64,000 bases of DNA from Chloroflexales bacterium ZM16-3 (GCA_004138175.2 RYFE02000011.1:62001-126000); one strand, 5' to 3'; shown: positions 7,600-16,647, numbered from the stretch's first letter. Made by a program: numbers and translations. The notes: generated from the letters alone by a model not told the origin.

Positions 7600-10500
7600 C
7601 TATAGCCCGATCTCCTGCTGCAGCTCGTCGGACAGCTCCGGCGCGTAGCGGTTCGCCGCGACCCAGTCGAGCAGCCCATCCAGGCTGTCGAACCGCCAGA
7701 TCCGCGCCGCGCCGCTGTCGCTCCCCGTCAGGATGTTGCCCGAGCTACGGTCGATCGCCAGGCTGGAGATCGTCCCGTCGGTCACGTCGATGTTCTGTAC
7801 TTCCGTGTCTGTATCTAGCCCCCAGAGCGAGATACGCCTGTCGGCGGCGGCCGAGATCACCTGCGTGCCGTCGGCGCTGAAGGCGACCCCCTGCACTGGC
7901 CCACGGTGCGTGAACGTGTTTAGGATCTCTTGGCTGCTGGCGTCAATCACCGTCACGACGCGGTCGGTGCCGCCCACAACGAACGTACTACCGTCGGGGC
8001 TCCAGGCCACCGTCAGGACCATTCCGATCGGCCACGTATCCCCGATCTGTGCCGCGCTCTGGGCGACATCCCAGAGCCAGGGGCCATCGTTGGTGCCCAG
8101 GAGCAGCGTGCTGTTATCGGGGCTCCAGGCCACCGCATCAAGCGTCACCGGGATATTCGGGTCGTTGGGGTCGGTCAGGTTGATCGTCTGCTCCAGGCTC
8201 TGGCTAGCCACATCCCAGATCCGCAGCGTCTGGTCAAATGAGCCCGAGGCCAGCTGCGTGCCCGCCTGGTTGAAGGCCAGGCTGAGGATCTGGTCGGTGT
8301 GGCCGTCCAGCTCGCCCAGCGTCTCGCCGCTGCGCGGGTTCCATAGGGTGATCGCACCGCTCTGCCCGCCGATGGCCGCCAGGTTGCCGTCGGCGGACAG
8401 GGCGGCCACCGCCGGCTGGGCAGGGCCGTTGATCGTGATCCGCTGGAGCGGCTGTCTGGTCGAGAGCGAGATCGACCCAACCCCCTCTGTCGAGGCGAAC
8501 AGGGCCAGGCTGCCATCGTCGCTCAGGGCGACCATATCGATCGATCCGGTGGCGTAGAAGCGATCAACCTCACGACCGTCGACCAGATCCCACAGCCGTA
8601 GCGTGTAGTCGTAGCCCACCGAGATGGCCTGGGCGTTCCCGCTCCCTGGCCGGAAGAGGGCGCTCAGGACGCCGGTATTGTGGGCCTCAAGGCGCTGCTG
8701 TTCCTGCTGGCCGAGCAAGCTCCACAGGCGCACGGTGCCGTCGTCCGAGGCCGAGATGATCTGCTGGCTGTCATCGCTGAACTCGACGCTGCTGACCGAC
8801 GCGGTGTGGCCGCTGAGGAATCCGAGGGCCGCCGGATCCCGCCGGGCCACATCCCAAAGCCCGATCGTCTTGTCGGACGAGCCGGTGATGGCGAGATTGC
8901 CGTCGGGGCTGAAGGCCACGCTGACCACCTGGTCGGTGTGGCGCACGCGTGAGCCGCCCTCGGTGCGGCTGCCACCGTTCAGCCCGCCGTCGAAGCGCAC
9001 GATCTCGGCCCCGCTGTTCACATCCCAGAGAGTCGCCGCGCCGTCGAAGCCCCCGGTCAGCAGCTCGGCCGCGTTCGGGCTGAAGGCCACGCTGCTCACC
9101 GGCCCCCGGCTGTCGATCTGGCTGCTCACGCTGAGGCTGGCGGTTTCCCAGAGGGTGATCCGGTTGTTCTCGCCGACCACAGCCAGCAGCTCGCTGTCGG
9201 GGCTGTAGGCCAGGATGGTCGCCCGCTCGCCGCCCCTGGTCGCCCCCAGGCTGCGCTCGCTGCCGAGGCCCTGGATCCTCACCCCGCTCTGGGAGCGGCC
9301 CACAGCGAGGCTGCTACCGTCGGGGCTGTAGGCGAGGGCGATGATGGCGTCGTCCGCACTACCCATCGTGATGCTGGCCTGGCTGCCGTCGCCCAGATTC
9401 CACACCCCCAGAGCGCCGTTGTAGCTGCCGATGGCGGCCAGCTTGCCGTCTGGGCTGAGGGCGAAGGCGCTCACCTCCAGCGTGAAGACGTTTGGGTCGA
9501 GGCTGATCTGGGCGCGCACGCCGGGGGCATAGGCCACCTGGCTGAGGGTTTGCAGGGCGGTGTTGTCCTTAGGCCCGCGCGCGACGAGCTCACGGTCGAG
9601 GGTGATCGCCAGGCTTAGGTTGCCCGCGCTCATGGCCGCCTGGGCCGCCGCCTCAAGGGCGTTGTCCGTGGCCAGCTCGCTGGCTACCTCGGCGGTCGCC
9701 TGCTGGGCCTGGGCCAGCTCGTTGGCCACCTCAGCGGTCGCCTTCTGGGCCTGAGCCAGCTCGTTGGCCACCTCAGCGGTCGCCTTCTGGGCCTGAGCCT
9801 CGACGGCGGCCGTCTGGGCCTGCTGGGCGTTCAGATCCGACCGGCCTTGCTGGTAGTTGGCCTGGCCCCAGAAGCCTAGTGCGGCGATGGCGGCCGCGCC
9901 GGCCACGGCGGCGATCCCGGTCATAAAGCGCGAGAGCTGGCGCTGGCGGGTGGCGGCTGCGGCGGCCTCGTCGGCACGGCGCTGCTGCTCGTCGGCCAGC
10001 TCTCGGGCTGCCTGAAGCTCGCGCTGGCGGGAAGCCTCCCGCTCGGCGGCCTCGCGGCCGCGCAGGGCCGCCGCCGCGTCCAGGAACTGTTGCTCCTGGG
10101 CATTCAGGGCGAAGCGCGACAGCGCCGACAGAGACAGGGCCTCGTCCAGGCGGGCACCCCGGAAGAGGAATGCCTCATCCTGGCCGCTGGCCGCCCACTC
10201 GCGGGCCGCACTGTGGATGGCTTCGTGCAGCAGCAGGCCCTGGCGGTCATCGGTCAGCCATGCCCGCAGGCGCGGCCAGCCACGAATGAGCGCCTCGTGG
10301 GCCACCTCGGCGGTCTCCTCGCCGCCCGGCCCGACGCCCGTCACCAGCAGGCGGGCGTCGGCCAGAAGGCCGACCAGCGCGCGGGTGGGCGCGGGATCGG
10401 CCCCGGCGGGCACTAGCTCGGCTATGGCCACCCGCTGGCGGGTGTCACGCTGCTCGCCCTCGGCCCGCTCGCTATCCAGGCGAGTCAGCCGCACAAAGAT

Positions 10501-12639
10501 CGCCCGCAGCCGCTCTTTATCCTCGGGCGGCGCCTTGTCGAAGATCTGGTCGGCGCTGTGGGCTATCGCCTGCTGGATGCCACCGATGGCTCGGTACTCG
10601 GCCCCGCGCAGCCACGCGCCGCGCCTGCGCGCCCAGAGCTCCTGGAGGGCGTGCTGGAGCAGCGGCATAGCGCCAGGCTCGCCGCGCACATCGTCGAGGA
10701 TCTGGCCGCCCAGGTCGGCCTCAAAGCGCAGGCCAACGGCGGCAGCCTGGCGCTCCATCGCCCGGCGCAGCTCCTCGGGGGTCATCGGGGCGATCAGCTC
10801 CTGATGAGCCGTGACCATCTCGCGCAGGGTTGGGTAGGGGGCCACCTCGCCCAGAAAGTCGGCGCGCAGAGTGATGATCACCAGCAGCGGGCCGACCTGG
10901 CGCAGCAGCTCGTCGAAGAACTCGCGGCGCTCGTCGGCGTCCTGGCAGAGGGTAAAGACCTCCTCAAACTGGTCGATCACCAGGATGGCGCGGGCCACCG
11001 GCGGGCCGCCGTCGCTCGTCGGCGCGGGGCCAGCCTGCTCTAGGGTGGCGAGCAGGCTGGCCAGGGGCAGCTCGCCCGGCGTCATCGTCAGCAAGGGCAG
11101 CTCGGGCCGACGAGCCTGGAGGGCTGGCACCAGCCCGGCGAAGACCGCCGACGACTTGCCGCTGCCGCTGGGGCCGAGCACCGCCAGGAAGGGCGAATCG
11201 GCCACGCGGGCCAGCAGGCGGGCGACCAGGGGCTCACGACCGAAGAAGAAGTCGCGCAGGTCGGCCTGAAACGCGCGCAGGCCGGGGAAGGGGCAGCGCG
11301 CATCGTAGGGCGGCAGCTCCTGGCCGAGGCAGAGGCTCTGGAAGCTAATGCCCGTCGCCTCGCCACAGATCGTCTCGATCATGGCCAGCGCCTCGGCCTG
11401 CTGGTGGCGAACCTGATCGTCCATCAGCTCGGGCCGAGTGGCCAGCGTGCGCCGCAGGCCAGCGGCGGCGCTGCCAAACTCATCGGCCAGCACAGGAGCG
11501 CGCACGGGGATGCAGGATGCCAGAGAGTCGAGGCCAGCCGCCATCTCGGCTGCGGTCAGCGCGCGATCAAGCGTGTCGCTAAACAGCGGCTGCCCGCCGA
11601 GTCGGCTGAACAGCACCGGCACCATCACATCGCCCCGCTCGGCCAGGCGCACCGACCCCTCAACCAGCGCCCTATCCGGCTCGCCGTGCTCGCGCAGCCG
11701 GGCGTAGATCGCTGCCGAGAGCGCGTTGGCCGTGAGGATGCTGACCTTATCGGTCATGGCCACCACGGCGGGCATGCCCAGCTCGCGCACCAGGCGCTGG
11801 CCCAGGCCGCCCATGGCCTCATCGGCGTCGGGGCTAGCGCTCTCACATGTCGAGAGAAAGGCGAAGTGCGGCAGTCCGCGCGCGCCCTCCAGACTGCCCA
11901 GCCGCTCCAGCAGCCGCGTGCCCGTCACCGGCTCCACCGTGCCGGGGCCAGCGTCCCCGGCGAGGTAGAGCACCGACTCGCCATCCTTGAGCACGCGCCC
12001 ATGGCAGACAAGGTGCAGGATGGTGTGGGGGTCGGCGGTGATGCGGGCGCAGATCTCGTCGAGGGTGGGCCGCCCATCCGCGCCGTCGATGTCGGCGAGA
12101 AGGGTGGACGGGATGGGGCCAAGCGCCTCGCGGACACCGGCGGTGGCGGCGGTCACATCGAAGGGCTCCAGCTGGAAGCGGTTGTCGGGGGCGGGGCTGG
12201 CGGCCACAATCAGAGCGCGCAGATCGCGTCGGCCAATCGGCGGGAATCGCCGGTCGGTCAGGCTAGGCATATAGCGCGAGAAGGGCGCGCGCTGGAGAGT
12301 GGCGAGCAGCTTCCAGCCGCCGTCGATCGGCGCGTAGAGGCGCTCCCAGCGCACGGCCCGCATGGGCACATCCTCGATGAAGAGCAGGATGCGCAGCAGG
12401 TCGTCGGCGCGAGCCAGCGCCTCGACAAAGCCATCGCGCACATCGCCGCTGAAGAGGGCCGCACCGAGCAGCTTCCCATAGCCCACCCGGTCGATCTCGG
12501 CGGCCAGGAGCTCGCTCTGGTCGATCCGCAGCTCGCCCTCGACGCGGATGGGCAGCTGGCCGCCGTCCTGATGCTCCTCGGCGATCACCGGATAAACCCC
12601 ATCGCTCTGGCGCTGAATGGTGATCTCAAAGGTGTGCAT
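7600..12639 (-). CDS. CHAT protease - STAND ATPase - WD40 double-propeller protein
   Basis: A 1679-residue conflict-system-type protein. The N-terminal CHAT domain (caspase-like peptidase) has the His in LVCHG (~213) and the catalytic Cys in STCESA (~265). A STAND NTPase follows CPFPGLRAF, with Walker A GPSGSGKS (~489), Walker B ILVIDQFEEVF (~552) and the sensor TLRADF. A coiled coil of three 14-residue repeats and a membrane-like helix (TGIAAVAGAAAIAALGF) precede about 14 WD40 repeats, enough for two seven-bladed propellers. I infer that ligand sensing by the propellers opens the STAND switch and activates the protease. The start at 12639 has GGGAG six bases upstream; the longer frame does not. 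Its target is unknown. Confidence 0.92.
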   Translation of the reverse strand: MHTFEITIQRQSDGVYPVIAEEHQDGGQLPIRVEGELRIDQSELLAAEIDRVGYGKLLGAALFSGDVRDGFVEALARADDLLRILLFIEDVPMRAVRWERLYAPIDGGWKLLATLQRAPFSRYMPSLTDRRFPPIGRRDLRALIVAASPAPDNRFQLEPFDVTAATAGVREALGPIPSTLLADIDGADGRPTLDEICARITADPHTILHLVCHGRVLKDGESVLYLAGDAGPGTVEPVTGTRLLERLGSLEGARGLPHFAFLSTCESASPDADEAMGGLGQRLVRELGMPAVVAMTDKVSILTANALSAAIYARLREHGEPDRALVEGSVRLAERGDVMVPVLFSRLGGQPLFSDTLDRALTAAEMAAGLDSLASCIPVRAPVLADEFGSAAAGLRRTLATRPELMDDQVRHQQAEALAMIETICGEATGISFQSLCLGQELPPYDARCPFPGLRAFQADLRDFFFGREPLVARLLARVADSPFLAVLGPSGSGKSSAVFAGLVPALQARRPELPLLTMTPGELPLASLLATLEQAGPAPTSDGGPPVARAILVIDQFEEVFTLCQDADERREFFDELLRQVGPLLVIITLRADFLGEVAPYPTLREMVTAHQELIAPMTPEELRRAMERQAAAVGLRFEADLGGQILDDVRGEPGAMPLLQHALQELWARRRGAWLRGAEYRAIGGIQQAIAHSADQIFDKAPPEDKERLRAIFVRLTRLDSERAEGEQRDTRQRVAIAELVPAGADPAPTRALVGLLADARLLVTGVGPGGEETAEVAHEALIRGWPRLRAWLTDDRQGLLLHEAIHSAAREWAASGQDEAFLFRGARLDEALSLSALSRFALNAQEQQFLDAAAALRGREAAEREASRQRELQAARELADEQQRRADEAAAAATRQRQLSRFMTGIAAVAGAAAIAALGFWGQANYQQGRSDLNAQQAQTAAVEAQAQKATAEVANELAQAQKATAEVANELAQAQQATAEVASELATDNALEAAAQAAMSAGNLSLAITLDRELVARGPKDNTALQTLSQVAYAPGVRAQISLDPNVFTLEVSAFALSPDGKLAAIGSYNGALGVWNLGDGSQASITMGSADDAIIALAYSPDGSSLAVGRSQSGVRIQGLGSERSLGATRGGERATILAYSPDSELLAVVGENNRITLWETASLSVSSQIDSRGPVSSVAFSPNAAELLTGGFDGAATLWDVNSGAEIVRFDGGLNGGSRTEGGSRVRHTDQVVSVAFSPDGNLAITGSSDKTIGLWDVARRDPAALGFLSGHTASVSSVEFSDDSQQIISASDDGTVRLWSLLGQQEQQRLEAHNTGVLSALFRPGSGNAQAISVGYDYTLRLWDLVDGREVDRFYATGSIDMVALSDDGSLALFASTEGVGSISLSTRQPLQRITINGPAQPAVAALSADGNLAAIGGQSGAITLWNPRSGETLGELDGHTDQILSLAFNQAGTQLASGSFDQTLRIWDVASQSLEQTINLTDPNDPNIPVTLDAVAWSPDNSTLLLGTNDGPWLWDVAQSAAQIGDTWPIGMVLTVAWSPDGSTFVVGGTDRVVTVIDASSQEILNTFTHRGPVQGVAFSADGTQVISAAADRRISLWGLDTDTEVQNIDVTDGTISSLAIDRSSGNILTGSDSGAARIWRFDSLDGLLDWVAANRYAPELSDELQQEIGL
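9673..9798. repeat. 42-bp coding minisatellite, 3 copies
   Basis: Three tandem copies of a 42-base unit inside the CHAT gene encode the 14-residue repeat ELAQAQKATAEVAN, with small changes. The unit is two heptads, so it lengthens a coiled coil between the ATPase and the propellers. Confidence 0.85.
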
Positions 12640-12664
12640 GGCTATCTCCCGCTGATCTGAATCG

Positions 12665-12817
12665 GCTAGGGAGATAGTAACATGCCAACTCCTCGTCTGC
12701 TGCCCCGAGGGCTTCTGGCGCAAAGGCAACGTCGATGTGGTCTGCGCGCGCTACGAGGTGCCCCAAGTGGCCGACTTGGGCGCACTGATCGACCGAATCA
12801 GGCAGCGCGCGCGCTGA
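12665..12817 (+). pseudogene. Possible remnant of a gene's 3' end
   Basis: A reading frame without its own start runs to the TGA at 12815-12817 and encodes LVCCPEGFWRKGNVDVVCA, then YEVPQVADLGALIDRIRQ. The composition looks protein-like and is not a shadow of a neighbour. It overlaps the likely promoter region of the CHAT gene. I do not recognise the family firmly; it may be the end of a deleted gene left by a rearrangement. Confidence 0.35.
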
Positions 12818-12855
12818 TGAGCACCATAGCGAAGATAGATGCTGATGATCGACAC

Positions 12856-13476
12856 TTACCCCTCGACGGGCATGCGGTGGCGGGCCTTCTCATACTTCTC
12901 GCGGGCGCGGCGGGCCAGCGCGAGCGCGCCGCGATCGCCGTGCTTGGCGATCGAGTAGGAGGTGCGCCGGATGCGGTTGCCGTCGCGCCAGGTGGCCTCA
13001 TACACCTCGCGGCCATCCTTGACGGTACGCCGCACGCCTACGATCCCGGTGCTGGTGCGCGAGACGCCGATCACCTGGCGCTCGGTGCGCGGCTTGCCAA
13101 GCTCGCGCTCAGCCTGGTTGCGCCACTCCAGAGCCGCGCTCAGGGCGGCCAGCCGGTCGCCATGCACCGAGTCCGAGAAGAACTTGCTGCGCCGCTGCTT
13201 GTTCCAGGTGACGCGCACAAAATAGCCGAAGGTGCGCTTGGCCGGGTGGTCGATCCGGGTGATGCCTTTGTGCTTGGTAGTCTTCGGGCGCAGGCGGGCC
13301 GGCAGGCTCTTCGGGTCGGGCATGGCGCTAGCCCGCAGCGCGGCCAGAGCCTCGTCGTGGCTGCTGGTGCTGCGCTCGGCGCGCAGGCTGGCCAGGGCAT
13401 CCTCCGCAACTATCGGCGGCGCCTCGTAGCGCAGCGAGGCCATGTGGTCGTCGAGCGGCGTGTACGGCTCATGCAT
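12856..13476 (-). CDS. AP2-like DNA-binding protein, two domains
   Basis: A basic protein of 206 residues. Two segments of ~55 residues have the beta-beta-beta-alpha look of AP2/ERF domains: GITRIDHPAKRTFGYFVRVT with a following helix, and GVSRTSTGIVGVRRTV...YEATWRDGN with RRAREKYEKARH. In bacteria such domains occur in homing endonucleases and stand-alone DNA-binding proteins; no nuclease motif is visible here. I chose the ATG at 13476 because AGGAG lies ten bases upstream; the longer frame begins in AT-rich non-coding sequence. It is transcribed toward the CHAT gene 216 bp away, so it could be a regulator, but that is inference. Confidence 0.6.
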   Translation of the reverse strand: MHEPYTPLDDHMASLRYEAPPIVAEDALASLRAERSTSSHDEALAALRASAMPDPKSLPARLRPKTTKHKGITRIDHPAKRTFGYFVRVTWNKQRRSKFFSDSVHGDRLAALSAALEWRNQAERELGKPRTERQVIGVSRTSTGIVGVRRTVKDGREVYEATWRDGNRIRRTSYSIAKHGDRGALALARRAREKYEKARHRMPVEG

Positions 13477-13824
13477 CGTCACAGTACTCCTGTGGTGTGA
13501 TAGTTTTGAGCGATAATCTTTCCGATCATAAGAATAACATGGTTCCTTTATTTGCACAATATTTGCAAAGTAAATGTTGACCATTTATTTTAACTATCTC
13601 GTAACAACTACGTAGCACCGTGGGTCTATACTCTAGTTCCGTAGAACCATGATCGTTCCCCGGGGGCGGCGAGGGTCAATGAAGATCGGCACCGACCCGT
13701 TCCACGTAAAGAACCAAAGCGGCGAGGCGGCGCGAACAGTGTTCGCGCCGCCTCGCCGCTTCTTATGTCAATCCGCCCCGACTCCCGACTCCCGACTCCC
13801 GACTCCCGACTCCCGACTCCCGAC
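13477..13824. other. AT-rich promoter region, hairpin and repeat
   Basis: Bases 13490-13630 are strikingly AT-rich for this genome (AAAATAAATGGTCAAC on the minus strand) and probably hold the promoter of the AP2-like gene. The remainder holds the inverted repeat at 13717-13761 and the GACTCCC array at 13780-13826. No gene is apparent. Confidence 0.5.
13717..13761. terminator. Perfect 21-bp inverted repeat, terminator-like
   Basis: AAGCGGCGAGGCGGCGCGAAC, loop AGT, then the exact complement. On the minus strand it is followed by TTGGTTCTTT, so it probably ends the transcript of the membrane-protein gene at 13825 and shields the AP2-like gene. Confidence 0.65.
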
Positions 13825-13826
13825 TC
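13780..13826. repeat. Heptanucleotide array (GACTCCC)6
   Basis: Six tandem copies of GACTCCC ending at the TGA stop of the membrane-protein gene (13825-13827 on the minus strand). The same heptamer fills the linkers of the synthase at 29086-38430. Confidence 0.93.
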
Positions 13827-14421
13827 ACCGGCGGAACCAGCCGAGGTAGAGCCCGGCCCCTATCAGCAGCAGCGGCCCCCAGATCATGCCGAGGCCCAGG
13901 ATCGAGGGCAGGTTCGCCGCCGCCACGATCAGGCCCACGGCAAAGAGCGGCACCGCCGGGTAGATCGGCCACTGGGTTCGCATCCCGAACAGGCCGCGGC
14001 CCAGGGCGAAGATGCCCAGGAAGCCCAGCGACAGCCCCCACAGCACCGAGACGCCGTCCGTCAGGTCGGCGAAGGTGACGCCGACGCTCAGGCCGGCCAG
14101 GATGCAGGCGGGGATGATCAGGCCGTAGATATGCTTCCAGAGCCCGAAGAAGAAGAAGCACGAAGAGATCGTCAGCAGCACCATGCCGCCAGTCAGCTCC
14201 AGCGGCACTGTTGCCCCCCTGGCCAGCAGCAGTAGCACGCCGAGGACGATCATGCCCAGGGCCAGCGGGTTGGCGCGCTGCGCCGGGGCGGCGCTGATCT
14301 GCCCCGCCGGGGCGTAGCTCAGCCCCTCGGGCAGATGGAGCTGCTGGGTCTGCACGCCAGCCGATGATCGCTCGGCCTGGCGCGCGCGCTCGGTATCCTG
14401 ATCGGTATAGTCGGGCTGCAT
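13825..14421 (-). CDS. Small multi-pass membrane protein
   Basis: A 198-residue protein of unknown function. The first ~60 residues are hydrophilic and rich in Gln and charged residues (MQPDYTDQDTERARQ), followed by about six hydrophobic helices beginning LALGMIVLGVLLLLARGAT. I see no catalytic motif. The overall plan resembles small Chloroflexi membrane proteins with a soluble N-terminal tail. GGAGGAG five bases before the ATG at 14421 fixes the start; an upstream in-frame ATG (14469) has no ribosome site. Its stop codon touches a heptamer array and a strong inverted repeat follows. Confidence 0.75.
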   Translation of the reverse strand: MQPDYTDQDTERARQAERSSAGVQTQQLHLPEGLSYAPAGQISAAPAQRANPLALGMIVLGVLLLLARGATVPLELTGGMVLLTISSCFFFFGLWKHIYGLIIPACILAGLSVGVTFADLTDGVSVLWGLSLGFLGIFALGRGLFGMRTQWPIYPAVPLFAVGLIVAAANLPSILGLGMIWGPLLLIGAGLYLGWFRR

Positions 14422-14746
14422 CTTCACTCCTCCACGCTCGTTATTGCAGGCTGCAGATTGCTCTGCCACCTACGACGAGGAGCAGTGGGCGAGTGTTGCA
14501 CGCCGCTGGCCGAGATTGCAGGATCGTTGCCCTTTTCCTTTGCTAGTGAGTAAATTGAACGCTATACTAATGTATGATCGCAATAGAGCATAAGTAACGC
14601 TGTCACCCTGAGCGAAGCGAAGGGTCCCGGCCGGGATTCTTCGCTTCGCTCAGAATGACAGGACGCCTCACAGCGTTACTTCTGCGGTATTGCGTATGAT
14701 CGTATGCCCATACACCATCGCTCAGTATAGAGTAAGGATCTACCAC
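14422..14746. other. Divergent promoter region with MITE copy A
   Basis: This gap between divergent genes holds a degenerate GCAGATTG heptamer remnant (14447-14466), AT-rich promoter-like sequence (14540-14578) and the MITE-like element (14579-14694). No coding potential is seen. Confidence 0.5.
14579..14694. mobile_element. MITE-like element, copy A, with 6-bp target duplication
   Basis: A 116-bp element with imperfect terminal inverted repeats (CGCAATA...TATTGCG, then AGTAACGCTGT/ACAGCGTTACT) and a long internal palindrome (GAGCGAAGCGAAGGGTCCCGGCC region). It is flanked by the direct repeat TATGAT (14573-14578 and 14695-14700). Its reverse complement occurs at 26596-26711 with one mismatch. 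No transposase is encoded, so it would need one elsewhere. Confidence 0.85.
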
Positions 14747-15592
14747 ATGGGCGCTCAGGATGATCTACATCAACTGCCTATCGCCGCATTCGCCGACATC
14801 TTTGAGCAGCTGCCGATTGCGGTCAGCGCTTACGATTCAACCGGGCTGCAAGTTGCCATGAACGAGGCCCAAGCCAAGCTCTGGGGCCTCCGCCGCGAGG
14901 AGTGGGTCGGCCACTTCAATATGGTCACCGACTCGCAGCTGGCGTCGCAGGGGAGCGGCGAGATGTTCCGCAAAGTGATGCAGGGCGAGACAGTGGTGCT
15001 CCCCCCCCACTCCTACGACGGCACCGCGACCGGCCTGCAATCCGACGCCACCGCCCCGGTCTGGATCGAGGCATCCTACTTCCCGATGCGGGCCAAAAGC
15101 GGCGAGGTGACGCACCTGATCGCCATCTTGCGCGATGTCTCTCGCGAGATCTTGCAGCGCCAGAACGCAGACAAGGCCCAGGAGGAGATCGCCAACCAGC
15201 GCATGATCATCGAGACGCTCTCGAACCCAGTGATCCAGATCTGGCAGGGCATCCTGACCCTCCCGCTGATTGGCGCGATCGACAGCCGGCGGGCGATGAA
15301 CATCACCGAGGGATTGCTGATCGCGATCGCTGAGCGGCAGGCCAGCTGTATCATCATCGATATCACCGGCGTGCCCATGGTCGACACGCAGGTGGCGCAG
15401 CATTTGGTGCAGACCGCGCGCGCCTGCCAGCTGCTCGGCTGCGACGTGGCCCTTGTCGGTATCAGCCCCGAGATCGCGCAGACCCTGGTTCAGCTCGGGG
15501 TCGATCTGAGCAAGCTGAAGACGCTGGCCAACCTCCAGGCCGGCATCGCATGGGCCTTCGCCCAGCAGCGGCTGCGCGTCGTCTCGATATAG
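14747..15592 (+). CDS. PAS-STAS protein, RsbR-like stress sensor
   Basis: A 281-residue signalling protein. An N-terminal PAS domain (about 15-125; FADIFEQLPIAVSAYDSTGL through EASYFPMRAK) is joined by a short helix to a C-terminal STAS domain (about 150-275; SNPVIQIWQGILTLPLIGAI). This is the layout of RsbR paralogues in stressosome complexes. The STAS core has IIIDITGVPMVDTQVAQHL, where RsbR proteins carry phosphorylatable Ser/Thr. No kinase or RsbT partner is adjacent, so the pathway is open. AAGGA lies nine bases before the ATG at 14747; the longer frame starts in the gap next to the MITE. Confidence 0.85.
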   Translation: MGAQDDLHQLPIAAFADIFEQLPIAVSAYDSTGLQVAMNEAQAKLWGLRREEWVGHFNMVTDSQLASQGSGEMFRKVMQGETVVLPPHSYDGTATGLQSDATAPVWIEASYFPMRAKSGEVTHLIAILRDVSREILQRQNADKAQEEIANQRMIIETLSNPVIQIWQGILTLPLIGAIDSRRAMNITEGLLIAIAERQASCIIIDITGVPMVDTQVAQHLVQTARACQLLGCDVALVGISPEIAQTLVQLGVDLSKLKTLANLQAGIAWAFAQQRLRVVSI

Positions 15593-15612
15593 CGCCCGGC
15601 GAGGGTGCGGGG

Positions 15613-16572
15613 CTAGTTTGTCCCGCCGTAGGCGCTGCCCTGGGTGACGCGCATAAAGATGTCCTCCAGGTCGTTCACCTGGCCCGCGAAATGCGTCACC
15701 ACGGCGCCGCCCGCAATCAGGCGGGCCAGCAGCTCGCCCACCGCAGGGTCATCACCGTCCACGTCGATCTCGATCTGGGGCGGCTCGCCCTCGGGCAGCA
15801 GGCGCACGTCGAGCACGTGAGGCACCCCGCGCGCCAGATCCGCCGCCTGGGCTAGGTCGCTCAAGAGGTGTACCGAGAAGGTGCGGTGCGGCTGGATCGA
15901 CCGCATGATCGTCGCCACATCGCCGGAGGCCAGCAGGCTCCCGCGCTCGACGATCCCGATATGGGTACACATCTCGGCCAGCTCGGTGAGGATGTGCGAG
16001 CTGATCATAATCGTCTTGCCCATGCTGCGCAGCTCCTTGAGCAGCTCGCGCAGCTCGACGCGGGCGCGCGGGTCGAGCCCGCTGGCCGGCTCGTCGAGGA
16101 TGAGCAGGGCCGGGTCGTGCAGCATCGTGCGGGCCAGGCTGAGCCGCTGCTTCATGCCGCGCGAGAGCCCCATCACCTCGGACTCCCGCTTGTGGCCAAG
16201 GTCAACCAGCCCCAGCAGGTCGTCGATCAGCTTCGGTCGGCGGGCCGAGGGGATGTTGTACGAGGCCGCGAAGAAGTCCAGGTACTCCCAGGACTTCATA
16301 GACTCATAGACCCCAAAGAAGTCGGGCATGAAGCCGACCGAGTGCCGTACGGCGGCGCGGGCATGCACCACCGAGTTGCCGGCCACCCATGCCTCGCCGC
16401 TGCTCGGCAGCAGCAGGGTGGTCAGGATGCGCATCGTCGTCGTCTTGCCGGCCCCGTTCGGCCCGATGAACCCGTAGACAGCGCCCTGTGGGATCTGGAG
16501 GTTCAGGCTGCTTAGGGCGGTGGTGTTCCCGTAGCGCCTGGTCAGGTCCTTCGTCTCGACAATAATTGTCAT
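15613..16572 (-). CDS. ABC transporter ATP-binding protein
   Basis: A 319-residue ATPase with Walker A GPNGAGKTTT (~38), signature LSRGMKQRLSLAR (~138), Walker B LLILDEPASGLD (~158) and a C-terminal DUF4162-type extension. Such ATPases pair with ABC-2 or gliding/NosY-like permeases. AAGGAG eight bases before the ATG at 16572 supports the start; the longer frame adds low-complexity sequence. The gene follows the 638-residue membrane-anchored protein with a 75-bp gap. No permease with the usual six helices lies in the cluster, so the membrane partner must be the upstream protein or be encoded elsewhere. Confidence 0.9.
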   Translation of the reverse strand: MTIIVETKDLTRRYGNTTALSSLNLQIPQGAVYGFIGPNGAGKTTTMRILTTLLLPSSGEAWVAGNSVVHARAAVRHSVGFMPDFFGVYESMKSWEYLDFFAASYNIPSARRPKLIDDLLGLVDLGHKRESEVMGLSRGMKQRLSLARTMLHDPALLILDEPASGLDPRARVELRELLKELRSMGKTIMISSHILTELAEMCTHIGIVERGSLLASGDVATIMRSIQPHRTFSVHLLSDLAQAADLARGVPHVLDVRLLPEGEPPQIEIDVDGDDPAVGELLARLIAGGAVVTHFAGQVNDLEDIFMRVTQGSAYGGTN

Positions 16573-16647
16573 GCGCTGCGCTCCTTGCCCCTGGGGATTC
16601 TCCCCAGATCCCCAGAGGCGATTGCGGGCGGCCATTCAGCATTCGCG

